From Geobacter sp. FeAm09 (GTDB taxonomy: Bacteria; Desulfobacterota; Desulfuromonadia; Geobacterales; Pseudopelobacteraceae): a stretch of 64,000 nucleotides of DNA. The position numbers were made by a program, and so were the translations under genes. The stretch is from positions 1,436,501 to 1,500,500 of the forward strand of contig NZ_CP042466.1 of NCBI RefSeq assembly GCF_008330225.1. Reading direction: 5' to 3'. Of this stretch, positions 16,803 to 26,031 are shown piece after piece (within the stretch, counting starts at the first letter, position 1; each line of letters starts with the position of its first letter). The notes beneath the pieces are model-generated. The model was not told the DNA's origin. It ran no database searches and saw nothing but the letters and a program-made list of their open reading frames with translations.

Positions 16803-19361
16803 ATGCGCTATCTGATTCATCTGACCATACCAAGCCTCATTGCGATTACCTTGCTGTCCGGATGTACGGGCGGACGCCAGGCTTTCAGCACGGGGGAACG
16901 ATTCGAGGCTGAAGGGCGCTACGACGAGGCCATGTACAGCTATGCCGAGGCCTTTCGCAAGGAGCCCGAGGCCGGCGAATACCGGGTGCGTTTCCTCAGC
17001 GCCCGCCAGAAGGCCGCCGACAGGCATTACCGGGACGGTATTCAGCTCAGCGCCAAGGGGGACTATGTCGCGGCGCTGGAAGCGTTTCAGAGTGCCTACG
17101 GGCTCGATCCCGGCCAGGCTGCCTACAAACAGCAGGTTGAAGCGGCCGGCCGCCTGAAGGATGCCCAGCTTGCCTTCCAGGAGGGGGCGGAGCTTGAAAA
17201 GGCCAACAAGCTCAAGGAAGCCAATCGCGCCTTTACCCAGGCGGTGGCGCTCTGTCCCGACAACAAGGAGTACCAGGCTGCCTTGCGGCGTGTCAGCGGC
17301 ATGCGCAAGAGCAAGCTTGAAGGCTTCGAACTGAACCTCAAGTCGGCCAAGCCGATTACGCTCAAGTTCAAGGATGCCAAGATCAAAGATGTCTTCAGCA
17401 TCCTCACCCGGCTTTCCGGCATCAATTTCGTGTTTGACGATCTCGTGAAAGACCAGAACGTCACCATCTACATGGAGAACGGGACCTTTCAGCAGGCCCT
17501 GGACCTACTGACCAACATGTTCAAGCTGGGGCGCAAGGTGCTGAACGAAAGCACGGTGATCATCTACCCCAAAGTGCCGGACAAGATAAAGCAGTACGAA
17601 GAGATGGAGGTGCGTACCTTCCATCTCAACTACCTGGAGGCCAAGAAGGCGATCAACCTGATCCGGGGCATGTTGCAGGTGCGCAAGATCCAGGCCAATG
17701 AAGATTCCAACTCGATCATTGTCCGCGACACCAAGGATGTCGTCGATGTGGTGGACAAGATCCTGGACGCCCACGATGTCCCCGAACCGGAGGTCTTGCT
17801 CGACGTGGAGGTGGTGGAGCTCAACGATTCGAACACGGAAAGCGTGGGGCTCCTGCTCAGTTCCTACAACGTGCAGCTGGGGGGCTTTGCGCCGGACGGC
17901 ACGGCGCTCTCTTCCAGCCTTTCGACGACAACAACCACATCGACGTCATCGACCACGTCGTCGTCCACCATCAGCAGCCTGATCCGCGCCTTTTCCATCA
18001 AGGGGTACGGCGGCTACGTGACCGTGCCCAACGCCACCTACAATTTCGGCAAGACGCTGTCCAAGGGCGAGGTGCTGTCCAACCCCAAGGTCAGGGTCAA
18101 GAACAAGGAAAAATCCAAGTTCACGGTCGGCACCAGGGTCCCGATCACCACCACGACCACCACCAACTCCACCACGAGCGTCAATGTCCAGTACGTGGAC
18201 GTGGGGGTCAAGGTGAACGCCGAGCCGACCATTCAGCTCAACAATGAAGTCACCATAAAGCTCTCGCTGGAGGTGAGCTCGATCCTCTCCACCGAAACCG
18301 TGGGCAGCACGGATAGCGCGACCAAGGTCGTCACCATCGGCACCCGCAACCTTGAAACGGTGCTTAGCCTGAAGGACGGCGAAACCAGCGTCATCGGCGG
18401 CCTGATCTCGCACACCAACAGCGACAGCAAGAGCAAAGTCTTCCTGCTGGGGGATCTGCCGCTCATCGGACCGCTCCTTTCCAACAATTCCGGCAGCAAA
18501 TCCAAGACGGAACTGGTGCTGGCGATCACCCCGCGGCTGGTGCGAGGGGTGACCGTACCCCAGCTCGACCTCTCCGCGTTCATGTCCGGCAAGGAAGACG
18601 ACCCTTCCCTGGTTCGGCCGCTGGGGGCCTTCGAAGAGGAGCCGGTCTTTTCGACGGACGGGAATGTGCCGCAGGTTTCCCCGTCCGAGGCGATTACCGA
18701 CCAGCTCTCGCGGACAAAACCGGCCATTCAGACGTTAACGACACGACGCTCCAAGCGCCCGATTCCGCCTGCCGTGCCGCCGGCATCGCTTGGCGAAAAG
18801 GAACGTCAGGCGAAGCAAAACGCCGAGCAGGAACGCATCGCCGCAGAAAAAGGCGAAGAAGAGGGGGCGGCGGCTTCCCCGGCGGCCCCATCAGCAGCGA
18901 CCGGGGGCGCGCCTTCGGCAGCGGCGAAAGCCACGTGGGTTCCGGACAAGGGAATGCTTGAATTTGTGATGCCGGCCGCCACCACTGTCGGGCAGCCGTT
19001 TACCGTCAACGTCAAGGCCAGCTTTGTCAAGGATTTGGCGAAATCTGCTTTCGTGCTGACCTATGATACGGCAAAACTTGATTTTGTCTCGGTGGCGGAA
19101 GGGGAACTGCTCAAGGGTGACGGCATGCCGACAACTTTCTCCGGCGAGGCGCAACCTGCAAACGGAACGGTGACGGTCAGCCTTTCACGAAAAACGGAAA
19201 ATGGCGGCATTTCGGGCAGTGGAACCGTTGCAACCCTTGTTTTCAAGGCGAAGCAGCCGGGGCTTGCCAGTTTTGTCTTTGGCGATGTCACCTTTGCCGC
19301 CACCGACGGCAAACCATATGCAATGGTCCCGTTCAGCAAGGCAATTGATGTTAAACCGTAG
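16803..19361 (+). CDS. Lipoprotein secretin with C-terminal cohesin-like domain
   Basis: ATG at 16803 with GAGGAG upstream is preferred over ATG 16773, which lacks a ribosome site; 852 residues. The lipobox is LLSGC, with Cys21 as the lipidated residue. Residues 25-160 are TPR-like repeats. A secretin N-terminal region (ITLKFKDAKIKDVFSIL) and NolW-like repeats follow, then the secretin pore (EVLSNPKVRVKNKEKSKFTV; VIGGLISHTNSDSKSKVFLLG; LVLAITPRLVRG) to about residue 600. Ser/Thr-rich tracts occur near residues 369-392 and 450-460. After an Ala/Glu/Lys-rich linker, residues 710-852 look like a cohesin domain (VGQPFTVNVKASFVKDLAK, FVLTYDTAKLDFVSV, GSGTVATLVFKAKQPG). It forms the outer-membrane pore of the machine. 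Confidence 0.88.
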   Translation: MRYLIHLTIPSLIAITLLSGCTGGRQAFSTGERFEAEGRYDEAMYSYAEAFRKEPEAGEYRVRFLSARQKAADRHYRDGIQLSAKGDYVAALEAFQSAYGLDPGQAAYKQQVEAAGRLKDAQLAFQEGAELEKANKLKEANRAFTQAVALCPDNKEYQAALRRVSGMRKSKLEGFELNLKSAKPITLKFKDAKIKDVFSILTRLSGINFVFDDLVKDQNVTIYMENGTFQQALDLLTNMFKLGRKVLNESTVIIYPKVPDKIKQYEEMEVRTFHLNYLEAKKAINLIRGMLQVRKIQANEDSNSIIVRDTKDVVDVVDKILDAHDVPEPEVLLDVEVVELNDSNTESVGLLLSSYNVQLGGFAPDGTALSSSLSTTTTTSTSSTTSSSTISSLIRAFSIKGYGGYVTVPNATYNFGKTLSKGEVLSNPKVRVKNKEKSKFTVGTRVPITTTTTTNSTTSVNVQYVDVGVKVNAEPTIQLNNEVTIKLSLEVSSILSTETVGSTDSATKVVTIGTRNLETVLSLKDGETSVIGGLISHTNSDSKSKVFLLGDLPLIGPLLSNNSGSKSKTELVLAITPRLVRGVTVPQLDLSAFMSGKEDDPSLVRPLGAFEEEPVFSTDGNVPQVSPSEAITDQLSRTKPAIQTLTTRRSKRPIPPAVPPASLGEKERQAKQNAEQERIAAEKGEEEGAAASPAAPSAATGGAPSAAAKATWVPDKGMLEFVMPAATTVGQPFTVNVKASFVKDLAKSAFVLTYDTAKLDFVSVAEGELLKGDGMPTTFSGEAQPANGTVTVSLSRKTENGGISGSGTVATLVFKAKQPGLASFVFGDVTFAATDGKPYAMVPFSKAIDVKP

Positions 19362-19857
19362 GCAGGGCAGCCAACTGTTTGGTCGTCGCGGCGTCAGCCT
19401 GGTGGAACTGATCGTGACGATGACCATCCTGGCTATCCTGGCGTCGGTCATCATGCCCATGATGCAGATGACCGGCACCCGGTCCCGGGAGATTGAACTG
19501 CACCAGAACCTGCGCACCATCCGCACCGCCCTGGACGAGTTTAAAAAGAGCTACGACAAGGCCATAACCGAAAAAAAGATGCTGCAATCCGCCAACAAGT
19601 CGGGGTACCCGGAAACGCTGCAGCAATTGGTGGACGGGTATGATTTCGGCGGCCTGTACGCGACCAAGAAGAAATTCCTGCGCAGGATACCGTCCGATCC
19701 GACGAATCCGCCCCGGCCGGGCGAAGAGCCGAAATGGGGCATGCGCTCCTATGCCGACAAGCCGGATTCCAGCGTGTGGGGCGGCGAAGATGTCTACGAT
19801 GTGTACTCATTGAGTGAAGGAACGGCCATTGATGGGACGAAATACAAAGATTGGTGA
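19348..19857 (+). CDS. Pseudopilin (GspG-like), first of two
   Basis: ATG at 19348 overlaps the secretin stop by 14 bases; 169 residues. A short positively charged leader ends at RRG, and cleavage before VSLVELIVTMTILAILA fits prepilin peptidase processing with the conserved Glu at +5. The C-terminal half (YDVYSLSEGTAIDGTKYKDW) resembles the C-terminal GspG segment, where calcium binds in true type II pseudopilins. The frame opens further upstream, to 19201, but that part overlaps the secretin and has no ribosome site. It would be a component of the short periplasmic piston. Confidence 0.85.
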   Translation: MLNRRQGSQLFGRRGVSLVELIVTMTILAILASVIMPMMQMTGTRSREIELHQNLRTIRTALDEFKKSYDKAITEKKMLQSANKSGYPETLQQLVDGYDFGGLYATKKKFLRRIPSDPTNPPRPGEEPKWGMRSYADKPDSSVWGGEDVYDVYSLSEGTAIDGTKYKDW

Positions 19858-20356
19858 GCGCCCGGCGCGGTTTCATGCCCTTCCGGCTTCCGACGGCCTG
19901 CGGGGCAACGACCGCGGTTTCACCCTGATCGAACTGATGATCGTGGTTTCGATCATTGGCATCCTGGCGGCTATTGCCGTGCCCAACTACCAGTGGGGCA
20001 TCATCAAAACCAAGGAGTCGGTGCTGCGGGAGGACCTGTACAACTTCCGCTCCACCATCGACCAGTTCTATGCCGATCAGGGCAAGTACCCCGATACGCT
20101 CGCCGAACTGGCGGACAAAAAATACCTGCGCGGGATCCCCAAAGACCCCTTTACCGGCAAAAACGATACCTGGGTGACCGTTCCGCCGCCGGCCGAGGGG
20201 GGATCTTCGCCCTCCGGTTCGAGTTCGAGCAATGTCTTCGATACGTCGAGCATCCGCGCGGGGCAGATACTGAACGTCAACCAGGGCAATGTGTATGATG
20301 TCCATAGCGGCTCCGATCTCGTCGGGACCAATGGCGTTCCCTACAACGAATATTGA
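19832..20356 (+). CDS. Pseudopilin (GspG/OxpG-like), second of two
   Basis: ATG at 19832 follows AAGGAA by 9 bases and overlaps the previous gene by 26 bases; 174 residues. A long charged leader (about 34 residues) ends in DRG, followed by FTLIELMIVVSIIGILAAIAVPNY, the classic type IV prepilin N-terminus with Glu at +5. The C-terminus (NVYDVHSGSDLVGTNGVPYNEY) mirrors the first pseudopilin. A related atypical type II pseudopilin, OxpG, is needed for metal-oxide reduction in Geobacter sulfurreducens; equivalence here is inferred from order and family. It is the last gene of the operon. Confidence 0.85.
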   Translation: MGRNTKIGERPARFHALPASDGLRGNDRGFTLIELMIVVSIIGILAAIAVPNYQWGIIKTKESVLREDLYNFRSTIDQFYADQGKYPDTLAELADKKYLRGIPKDPFTGKNDTWVTVPPPAEGGSSPSGSSSSNVFDTSSIRAGQILNVNQGNVYDVHSGSDLVGTNGVPYNEY

Positions 20357-20465
20357 GGTGACAGGCGCGGCGCCCGCTGCCGGGACGGACGGCACCCGTC
20401 GTGCCGCAGGGGGCTTGCACGCCTTCCAGTCCGAGTTTGTCCGATAACCACCACAGGTAAATCAC

Positions 20466-21155
20466 ATGATCCAGTTACATAACGTTTCCTTGGCGTACCA
20501 GAAGGATGCCACGGCCTTGAACGGCATCAACCTGCGGATCGAAAAGGGGGAGTTCGTCTTCCTGACCGGTCCGTCGGGGGCGGGAAAGACCACGCTGCTG
20601 CGCCTTTTGTACGGCGCCCTCACCCCCACCCGGGGGCAGGTGCTGATCGACGGTCAGAACGTCTCCCGCATGACCCGGTCCCAGATCCCTTTTCTCCGCC
20701 GCAGTGTCGGGGTCGTCTTTCAGGACTTCAAGCTGCTCCCCAACCGGACGGTCTTCGAAAACGTCTCCATCACCCTCGAGGTCCTGGGATGGGGGAGGGC
20801 GGACATCGGCAAGAAGGTCATGCACGTGCTGAAGCAGATGGGCATGGACTCCAAGATCGCCATGACCCCCCAGCGCCTTTCCGGCGGGGAGCAGCAGCGG
20901 GTGGCCCTGGCGCGGGCACTGGTGAACGACCCCAAGATTCTCGTGGCGGACGAACCGACCGGAAATCTGGACGACGCCAACAAGAACCAGATCCTTACCA
21001 TCTTCAAGGAAGCCAACGTGCGGGGGACGACGGTCGTGGTCGCCACCCATGACCGCCGGCTTATCGATAATTGTCACAAACGGCTGATAACCCTCAGCAA
21101 GGGAGAGATCGTTGAACAGGTGGAAAAAGAAGGCGCCCCCGGCGAACCAGCCTAG
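20466..21155 (+). CDS. ftsE: Cell division ATP-binding protein FtsE
   Basis: A 229-residue ABC ATPase with Walker A GPSGAGKTT, Q-loop VFQDFKLLPNRTVFENV, signature LSGGEQQRVALARAL and Walker B ILVADEPTGNLD. The FtsE-like order and the overlapping ftsX identify it. FtsE with FtsX forms an ABC-type complex at the division septum; it activates periplasmic murein hydrolase activators and does not transport. ftsX begins inside the last 44 bases. Confidence 0.95.
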   Translation: MIQLHNVSLAYQKDATALNGINLRIEKGEFVFLTGPSGAGKTTLLRLLYGALTPTRGQVLIDGQNVSRMTRSQIPFLRRSVGVVFQDFKLLPNRTVFENVSITLEVLGWGRADIGKKVMHVLKQMGMDSKIAMTPQRLSGGEQQRVALARALVNDPKILVADEPTGNLDDANKNQILTIFKEANVRGTTVVVATHDRRLIDNCHKRLITLSKGEIVEQVEKEGAPGEPA

Positions 21156-22080
21156 CATACGCCCCAATCTTGCCGGCGAAGGGTTCGGCGGCCGGCTCGG
21201 CTATTATTGCAACCGCGCCTTGACCAACATACGGCAGAATGTCTTCGTCAATGTGGTGACGGTCGGCACCATCACCCTGGCGCTCCTGATCGTTTCGCTG
21301 TTTCTGCTGGTGTTCGTCAATCTGGAGAATGCCGCGGAGAACTGGAGCGAACGGGTCCAGGTGACGGTCTATTTCGACCGCGAACTGAGCGCCCAGGAAC
21401 AGACGGCGTTGCGCGGCAAGATCATGGCCCTGGGCGGCGTGTCCCGCATCGGCTACGTGTCCCGGGACGAGGCGTTCAAGCGTTTTGTCGGCAGGCTCCG
21501 GGGGCAGGAGACGCTGCTCGAGGGGGTCAGGTCCGATATCCTGCCCACCTCCTTCGAGATCTCCCTCAAGCGGGCGAACCGGGATACCCGCGGGGTCGAG
21601 ACGTTTGTCGCCGCACTCAAGGGCATTGCCGGCATCACCGAGGTGCAGTACGGCGAAGAATGGGTCCGGCGCTTCAACACCTTCCTGAACTTCATGCGGC
21701 TGCTCGGGGCGCTGTTGGGCGGCTTCCTGGTAGTCGCGGTGGTGTTCATCGTTTCCAACACCATCAAGCTGACCATCTATTCCCGGCGCGATGAACTGGA
21801 AGTCATGGCGCTGGTGGGCGCCACGCGCTTTTTCATCAAGGCCCCCTTCCTCATCGAAGGGATCATCCAGGGGGGAGCGGGCGCGGTGCTTGCCGTCGGC
21901 CTGCTGTGGGGATTGTACGAGGGGTTCCTCCACAACGCGGGGAGTTTTCTGACCTTCAATCCGGCCACCTCGGGGCTGGCTTTTCTCCCGCTCGAATATC
22001 TGGGCGGCATTGCCGTGGCCGGCATCCTGCTCGGTTTCCTCGGCAGCCTCACGTCTCTCAAACGTTTCATTACCGTCTGA
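21112..22080 (+). CDS. ftsX: Cell division permease-like protein FtsX
   Basis: 322 residues from a TTG start, 5-6 bases after GGGAGAG. It has four membrane segments: one at about residues 45-70, then a periplasmic loop (VQVTVYFDRELSAQEQ, YVSRDEAFKRF), then three near 200-220, 250-275 and 295-315. This is the MacB/FtsX topology. The large extracytoplasmic loop is where FtsX contacts EnvC-type activators, and an EnvC-like gene follows directly. The overlap with ftsE suggests coupled synthesis. Confidence 0.93.
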   Translation: MNRWKKKAPPANQPSIRPNLAGEGFGGRLGYYCNRALTNIRQNVFVNVVTVGTITLALLIVSLFLLVFVNLENAAENWSERVQVTVYFDRELSAQEQTALRGKIMALGGVSRIGYVSRDEAFKRFVGRLRGQETLLEGVRSDILPTSFEISLKRANRDTRGVETFVAALKGIAGITEVQYGEEWVRRFNTFLNFMRLLGALLGGFLVVAVVFIVSNTIKLTIYSRRDELEVMALVGATRFFIKAPFLIEGIIQGGAGAVLAVGLLWGLYEGFLHNAGSFLTFNPATSGLAFLPLEYLGGIAVAGILLGFLGSLTSLKRFITV

Positions 22081-22084
22081 AGCA

Positions 22085-23266
22085 ATGATGCGACTGGTAT
22101 GCATACTACTGATGCTCGCAGCGGCTTCACCCGGGTGGGGCGACAGCCCCAAGGATGAACTGAAGGGGGTCAAGCGGGAGATCAAGGCGAAGCGGCAACT
22201 CATCACCAAGAGCCGCAAGGTCGAAGCGGTCGTCTCCACGGAACTCCAGGAGATCGACCGTTCCCTGGAGCGGAAGATGAACGACCTGGGGAGCCTCGAC
22301 CGGGACCTGCGGAATGTGGAGTCGAACCTCGACCGCACCGGGCGCACCATCACCCAGGTTACGGAGGAGACCAACCGGAAGAAACGGGAGATCGAACGCC
22401 GCCTCGTCTCGCTCTACAAGGCGGGCGAACTGGGCGCGCTGCGCATGTTCTTCTCCGCCGAATCGTTTCCCCAGATGGCGGAGAATATCCGTTACATGCG
22501 CTCCATTCTGGAGAATGACAAAAAAATATTTGCGGAGTATACTACCAAGATTGAAGAGTTGCGCCGGCTGAAAGCCTCCCTGGAGCAGGATATGACCAGG
22601 AAGGAGCGGATCAAGAACGGCATAGCCCTCAAAAAACGCGAGATCGAGCAGGAAAAGAACAAGAAGTTCGCGTACCTGGTCAAGGTGCGCCAGGACCGCA
22701 AGGGGTACGAATCGTCGCTCAAGGAGCTCCAGGCCAACGCAGCCCGTTTGCAGGCCATGCTGAACCGCCTTGAGGCGCTGAGCCGGAAAAAGCTTTCATC
22801 CCGGCACGAAAAACCGGGGAGCAAGCTCAAGCCGCTCCCGGAACTGCCGCCGGTGCCGGATCGGGGCTTCGCCTCCCAGAGGGGGCGCATGGCGCTGCCG
22901 GTCCGGGGCGACATCATCGAGACGTACGGCAAGCACAAACACCCGGAATTCAATTCCTACACCTTCAGCAAAGGGCTCTCCATCGCCGCCGGAGCCGGTA
23001 CGGAGATCAAGGCGATCTACGACGGCAGCGTGATCTTTGCCGACTACTTCAAGGGGTACGGCAACATGATCATCGTGGATCATGGCGGCGGTTATTTCAG
23101 CCTGTACGCCCACGCCGCGAAGATAACGAAAAAGGTGGGCGCCGAGGTCGGCAAGAACGAGACGCTGGCCACGGTGGGGGATGTGGATTCGGCCAAGGGG
23201 CCGATGCTCTACTTTGAAATACGGCACCAGGGCAAGCCGGTGGACCCGGCCGGCTGGGTGCGGTGA
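22085..23266 (+). CDS. envC: EnvC-like murein hydrolase activator (degenerate LytM/M23)
   Basis: About 393 residues; ATG at 22085 or 22088, with a weak ribosome site. There is a signal peptide at residues 1-20 (CILLMLAAASPGWG), a long coiled coil at about 25-240 (many Lys/Glu/Arg heptads), and a C-terminal LytM domain from about 275. The LytM metal ligands are lost: the HxxxD site reads SKGLS and the final LHFEIR reads LYFEIR, as in E. coli EnvC. It should therefore activate amidases, not cut peptidoglycan itself. Position directly after ftsEX supports an FtsEX-EnvC septum-splitting pathway. Confidence 0.88.
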   Translation: MMRLVCILLMLAAASPGWGDSPKDELKGVKREIKAKRQLITKSRKVEAVVSTELQEIDRSLERKMNDLGSLDRDLRNVESNLDRTGRTITQVTEETNRKKREIERRLVSLYKAGELGALRMFFSAESFPQMAENIRYMRSILENDKKIFAEYTTKIEELRRLKASLEQDMTRKERIKNGIALKKREIEQEKNKKFAYLVKVRQDRKGYESSLKELQANAARLQAMLNRLEALSRKKLSSRHEKPGSKLKPLPELPPVPDRGFASQRGRMALPVRGDIIETYGKHKHPEFNSYTFSKGLSIAAGAGTEIKAIYDGSVIFADYFKGYGNMIIVDHGGGYFSLYAHAAKITKKVGAEVGKNETLATVGDVDSAKGPMLYFEIRHQGKPVDPAGWVR

Positions 23267-23316
23267 CCATTATCACAAGATATCCTAACGGTGTTCAATA
23301 CAAACGGAGGCAGAAG

Positions 23317-24681
23317 ATGTTCACAAACGGCAGCAGAAAGAAGAAGATGGTGGTCGGCTTTGCACTCGTTGTAGCTGTCCTTGTGGTTTTCATCGGCATC
23401 AGCACGCAGCGGCACGCGGCGGCTGAGGGCAAGGGGAGCGATTACGAGTCCATCGAACTCTTCACGGACGTCATGGCGATCATCAAGAAGAGCTACGTGG
23501 ACGAGGTGGATACCAAGAAGCTCATCTACGGCGCGATCAACGGCATGCTCTCGTCCCTCGACCCCCACAGCTCCTTCATGGCCCCCGAGACCTACAAGGA
23601 GATGAAGATCGATACCAAGGGGGCCTTCGGCGGTCTGGGGATCGAGATCTCCACCAAAGACGGCGTCCTGACCGTCATTTCGCCCATCGAGGATACGCCC
23701 GCCTTCAAGGCCGGGATCAAGGCCGGCGACCAGATCCTCAAGATCGACGACAAGTTCACCAAGGACCTGAACATCAATGAGGCGGTCAAGCGGATGCGCG
23801 GCCCCAAGGGGACCAAGGTCGTCCTGACCATCATGCGGGAAGGTTACGAAAAACCGCAGGAATTTACCCTGGTGCGCGACGTGATCCAGGTGAAGAGCGT
23901 CCGTTCCCGCCTGCTGGACGACGGCTACGGGTATGTGCGCATCGCCCAGTTCCAGGAAAAGACCGATGAAGACCTCACCAAGGCCCTGAAAGCCCTCAAG
24001 GAGGAGAACAAAGGCGACCTCAAGGGACTGGTCCTCGACCTGCGCAACGATCCCGGCGGACTCCTGGACCAGGCGGTACGGGTGGTTGACCACTTTATCG
24101 CCGAAGGGCAGATGGTCGTCTATACGGAAGGGCGCGAAAAGGATTCCAAGATGCAGTTCACGGCCAAAAAGGGCGGCAAGGAGCCGAACTACGCGATCGT
24201 CGTGCTGATCAACGGCGGCAGCGCCAGCGCCTCCGAGATCGTGGCCGGGGCGCTGCAGGACCACAAGCGGGCCATCATCATGGGGACCCAGAGCTTCGGC
24301 AAGGGGTCGGTCCAGACCATCATCCCGCTCTCGGACGATTCCGGCCTGCGCCTCACCACGGCCCGGTACTATACGCCCAAGGGGCGCTCCATCCAGGCCA
24401 AGGGCATAACCCCCGACATCACGGTCGAGCGTCTGGAACTGCCCAAGGAAACTGCTGAGAAGAAAGAGTTCATGCACATCCGCGAGAAGGATCTGGAGCA
24501 CCATTTCGAAAACGAGGACAAGACCGACCAGGGCGCCGCCAAAAAGGACGTCAAAAAGGAAAAGGAAAAAGGCACCCAGCAGAAGATCGACGACGCCCTG
24601 AAGAACGACTATCAGGCCATGCGCGCCCTTGACCTCCTCAAGGGGTGGGACATCCTGAAGACCATGGGGCCGGGCAAGTAG
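23317..24681 (+). CDS. ctpA: Carboxy-terminal processing protease (S41)
   Basis: ATG at 23317 with GGAGG upstream gives 454 residues. An N-terminal membrane anchor/signal lies at about residues 9-28. A PDZ domain follows (GVLTVISPIEDTPAFKAGIK, GDQILKID). The S41 protease core has LDLRNDPGGLLD, the catalytic Ser in NGGSASASE and Lys in SFGKGSVQT. A charged C-terminal tail is at 390-454. CtpA enzymes degrade periplasmic or envelope proteins from the C-terminus and often control peptidoglycan hydrolases, which fits its place behind envC. Confidence 0.95.
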   Translation: MFTNGSRKKKMVVGFALVVAVLVVFIGISTQRHAAAEGKGSDYESIELFTDVMAIIKKSYVDEVDTKKLIYGAINGMLSSLDPHSSFMAPETYKEMKIDTKGAFGGLGIEISTKDGVLTVISPIEDTPAFKAGIKAGDQILKIDDKFTKDLNINEAVKRMRGPKGTKVVLTIMREGYEKPQEFTLVRDVIQVKSVRSRLLDDGYGYVRIAQFQEKTDEDLTKALKALKEENKGDLKGLVLDLRNDPGGLLDQAVRVVDHFIAEGQMVVYTEGREKDSKMQFTAKKGGKEPNYAIVVLINGGSASASEIVAGALQDHKRAIIMGTQSFGKGSVQTIIPLSDDSGLRLTTARYYTPKGRSIQAKGITPDITVERLELPKETAEKKEFMHIREKDLEHHFENEDKTDQGAAKKDVKKEKEKGTQQKIDDALKNDYQAMRALDLLKGWDILKTMGPGK

Positions 24682-24730
24682 GGTAGCCGCCCGGGGGCGC
24701 ACGGGAAACCGGCGCCCCGGGCAGGCTACC
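24682..24730 (+). terminator. Long GC-rich hairpin after ctpA, no U-tract
   Basis: GGTAGCC (24682-24688) pairs with GGCTACC (24724-24730). The intervening GCCCGGGGGCGC and GCGCCCCGGGC extend the stem to about 17 bp. There is no T-run, so intrinsic termination is unsure; a processing or mRNA-stability hairpin is an alternative. Confidence 0.5.
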
Positions 24731-24743
24731 GTCCCGCAACGCC

Positions 24744-25732
24744 ATGGCGAACAGACCCAAAAACAGAAGATCCAAGCAGAGCCGGGGCGGCAGCCGTATT
24801 GCCGCCCTGGTTGTTGTGGCCCTCATCGTTGCCGCCGCCGGGCTTTACCTGCTGAACGCCCGCCGGGGCCCCGCCCCGTCCCCCGTTTCTCCCCCCCCTG
24901 CACACCAGCCGCCCGCGGCCGGACGGAGCACCCCCCGCCGGCGCACCCCGCGGTACCGGTGGCGCCGGTACCCGCGCCACCGGAGCCGACCCATAAAGAG
25001 TATCCCCGGGAACCCGCCGCCGTGGAAGAGGAGCAGGAGCAACCGGCCCCGGGACGGAAGGATGGCGCCCGTGGACAGTTGGCCGTCATCATCGACGACA
25101 TGGGGAACAGCATGCAGGAGGCCCGCGCCCTGGCAGGCATCGGCCTTCCCGTGACCTTCTCCATCATCCCCGGCCTGCGCCACGATCGGGATGTGGCCGA
25201 TTTCGCCGCCCAGGGCGGTATCGAGACCATGATCCACATCCCCATGCAGTCCAAGGGGTGGCCCCAGCGCAGGCTTGAGGCCAACGGACTCCTGCTCGCC
25301 ATGGACGACGCCGCCATCCGCGAGCATATGGGCGACTATGCGCTCCGCATCCCCCGGGCCCATGGGGTGAACAACCACATGGGCTCCGAGTTCACCGAGC
25401 ACGAGGACAAGATGCGCACGGTACTGGAGGTATTGAAGGGGAGGGGACTGTTCTTCGTGGACAGCGTGACCACGCCCAAGACGGTGGGGCTGCGCCTGGC
25501 GCGCGAGATGGGGGTGAAGACGGCGAAGCGGAACGTGTTTCTCGATAACGAGCAGGACGGCGCCTATATCCGCGGGCAACTGGCCCAGGCGGTGCGCCTG
25601 GCGCGAAAAAACGGCTCGGCCATCGCCATCTGCCACCCGCACCCGGCGACCATCGCCACCCTGGCCGAAGCGCTGCCGACCCTGGCCGGGCAGGGGATCA
25701 CCCTGGTGCCGGTGTCGCGCCTGGTGCGATGA
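24744..25732 (+). pseudogene. Divergent polysaccharide deacetylase, frameshifted
   Basis: The N-terminal part opens with ATG at 24744 and has a membrane anchor (IAALVVVALIVAAAGLYLL) and a Pro/Ala-rich linker, then runs into an unrelated Arg/Pro-rich frame ending at 25154. The deacetylase domain lies in another frame, from about 24935 (possible GTG at 24959) to 25732. It shows QLAVIIDDMGNSMQEA, VTFSIIPGLRHDRDVADFA, IHIPMQSKG, HGVNNHMGSEFTE and IAICHPHPATI, matching the divergent (YibQ-type) polysaccharide deacetylase family. Adding one C to the C6 run at 24931-24936 would join the two frames into a protein of about 330 residues. It could be a real mutation, a phase-variable tract or a sequencing error. 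It follows ctpA by 62 bases. Confidence 0.8.
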
Positions 25733-26031
25733 TTAGTGTTTATTGGTGGGGATGGTAGCACTTCTCGGCCGGCGACCCAGCGCAGGTTCATCGCGACCGG
25801 GTCTGCTGGACTCATTGGACGTTCGTTTCTGACATTGAACACCAGGGCCTTTCAAATACTTTCCAGCTGTGCCCCCAGACCTCCTTCAACTCTGCTTGGA
25901 ATTGAATTTATACGTAATTTCAAGGTTTTAATTCTTTGGTCTCCAAGGGGCCAATTCCCCGCCCCTCGGGGCGATCGCTGTATCCAATAAGACCATAGAT
26001 GCCCCGCTGCTTGCCGCTGGATGATCATCAT
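25733..26031 (+). other. Intergenic stretch without recognised content
   Basis: About 300 bases between the deacetylase stop and the hipBA operator. No frame with a credible start, tRNA or terminator was seen. A short palindrome (GCCCCTCGGGGC at about 25961-25972) is the only structure noticed. Base composition falls toward the hipBA side. Confidence 0.4.
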
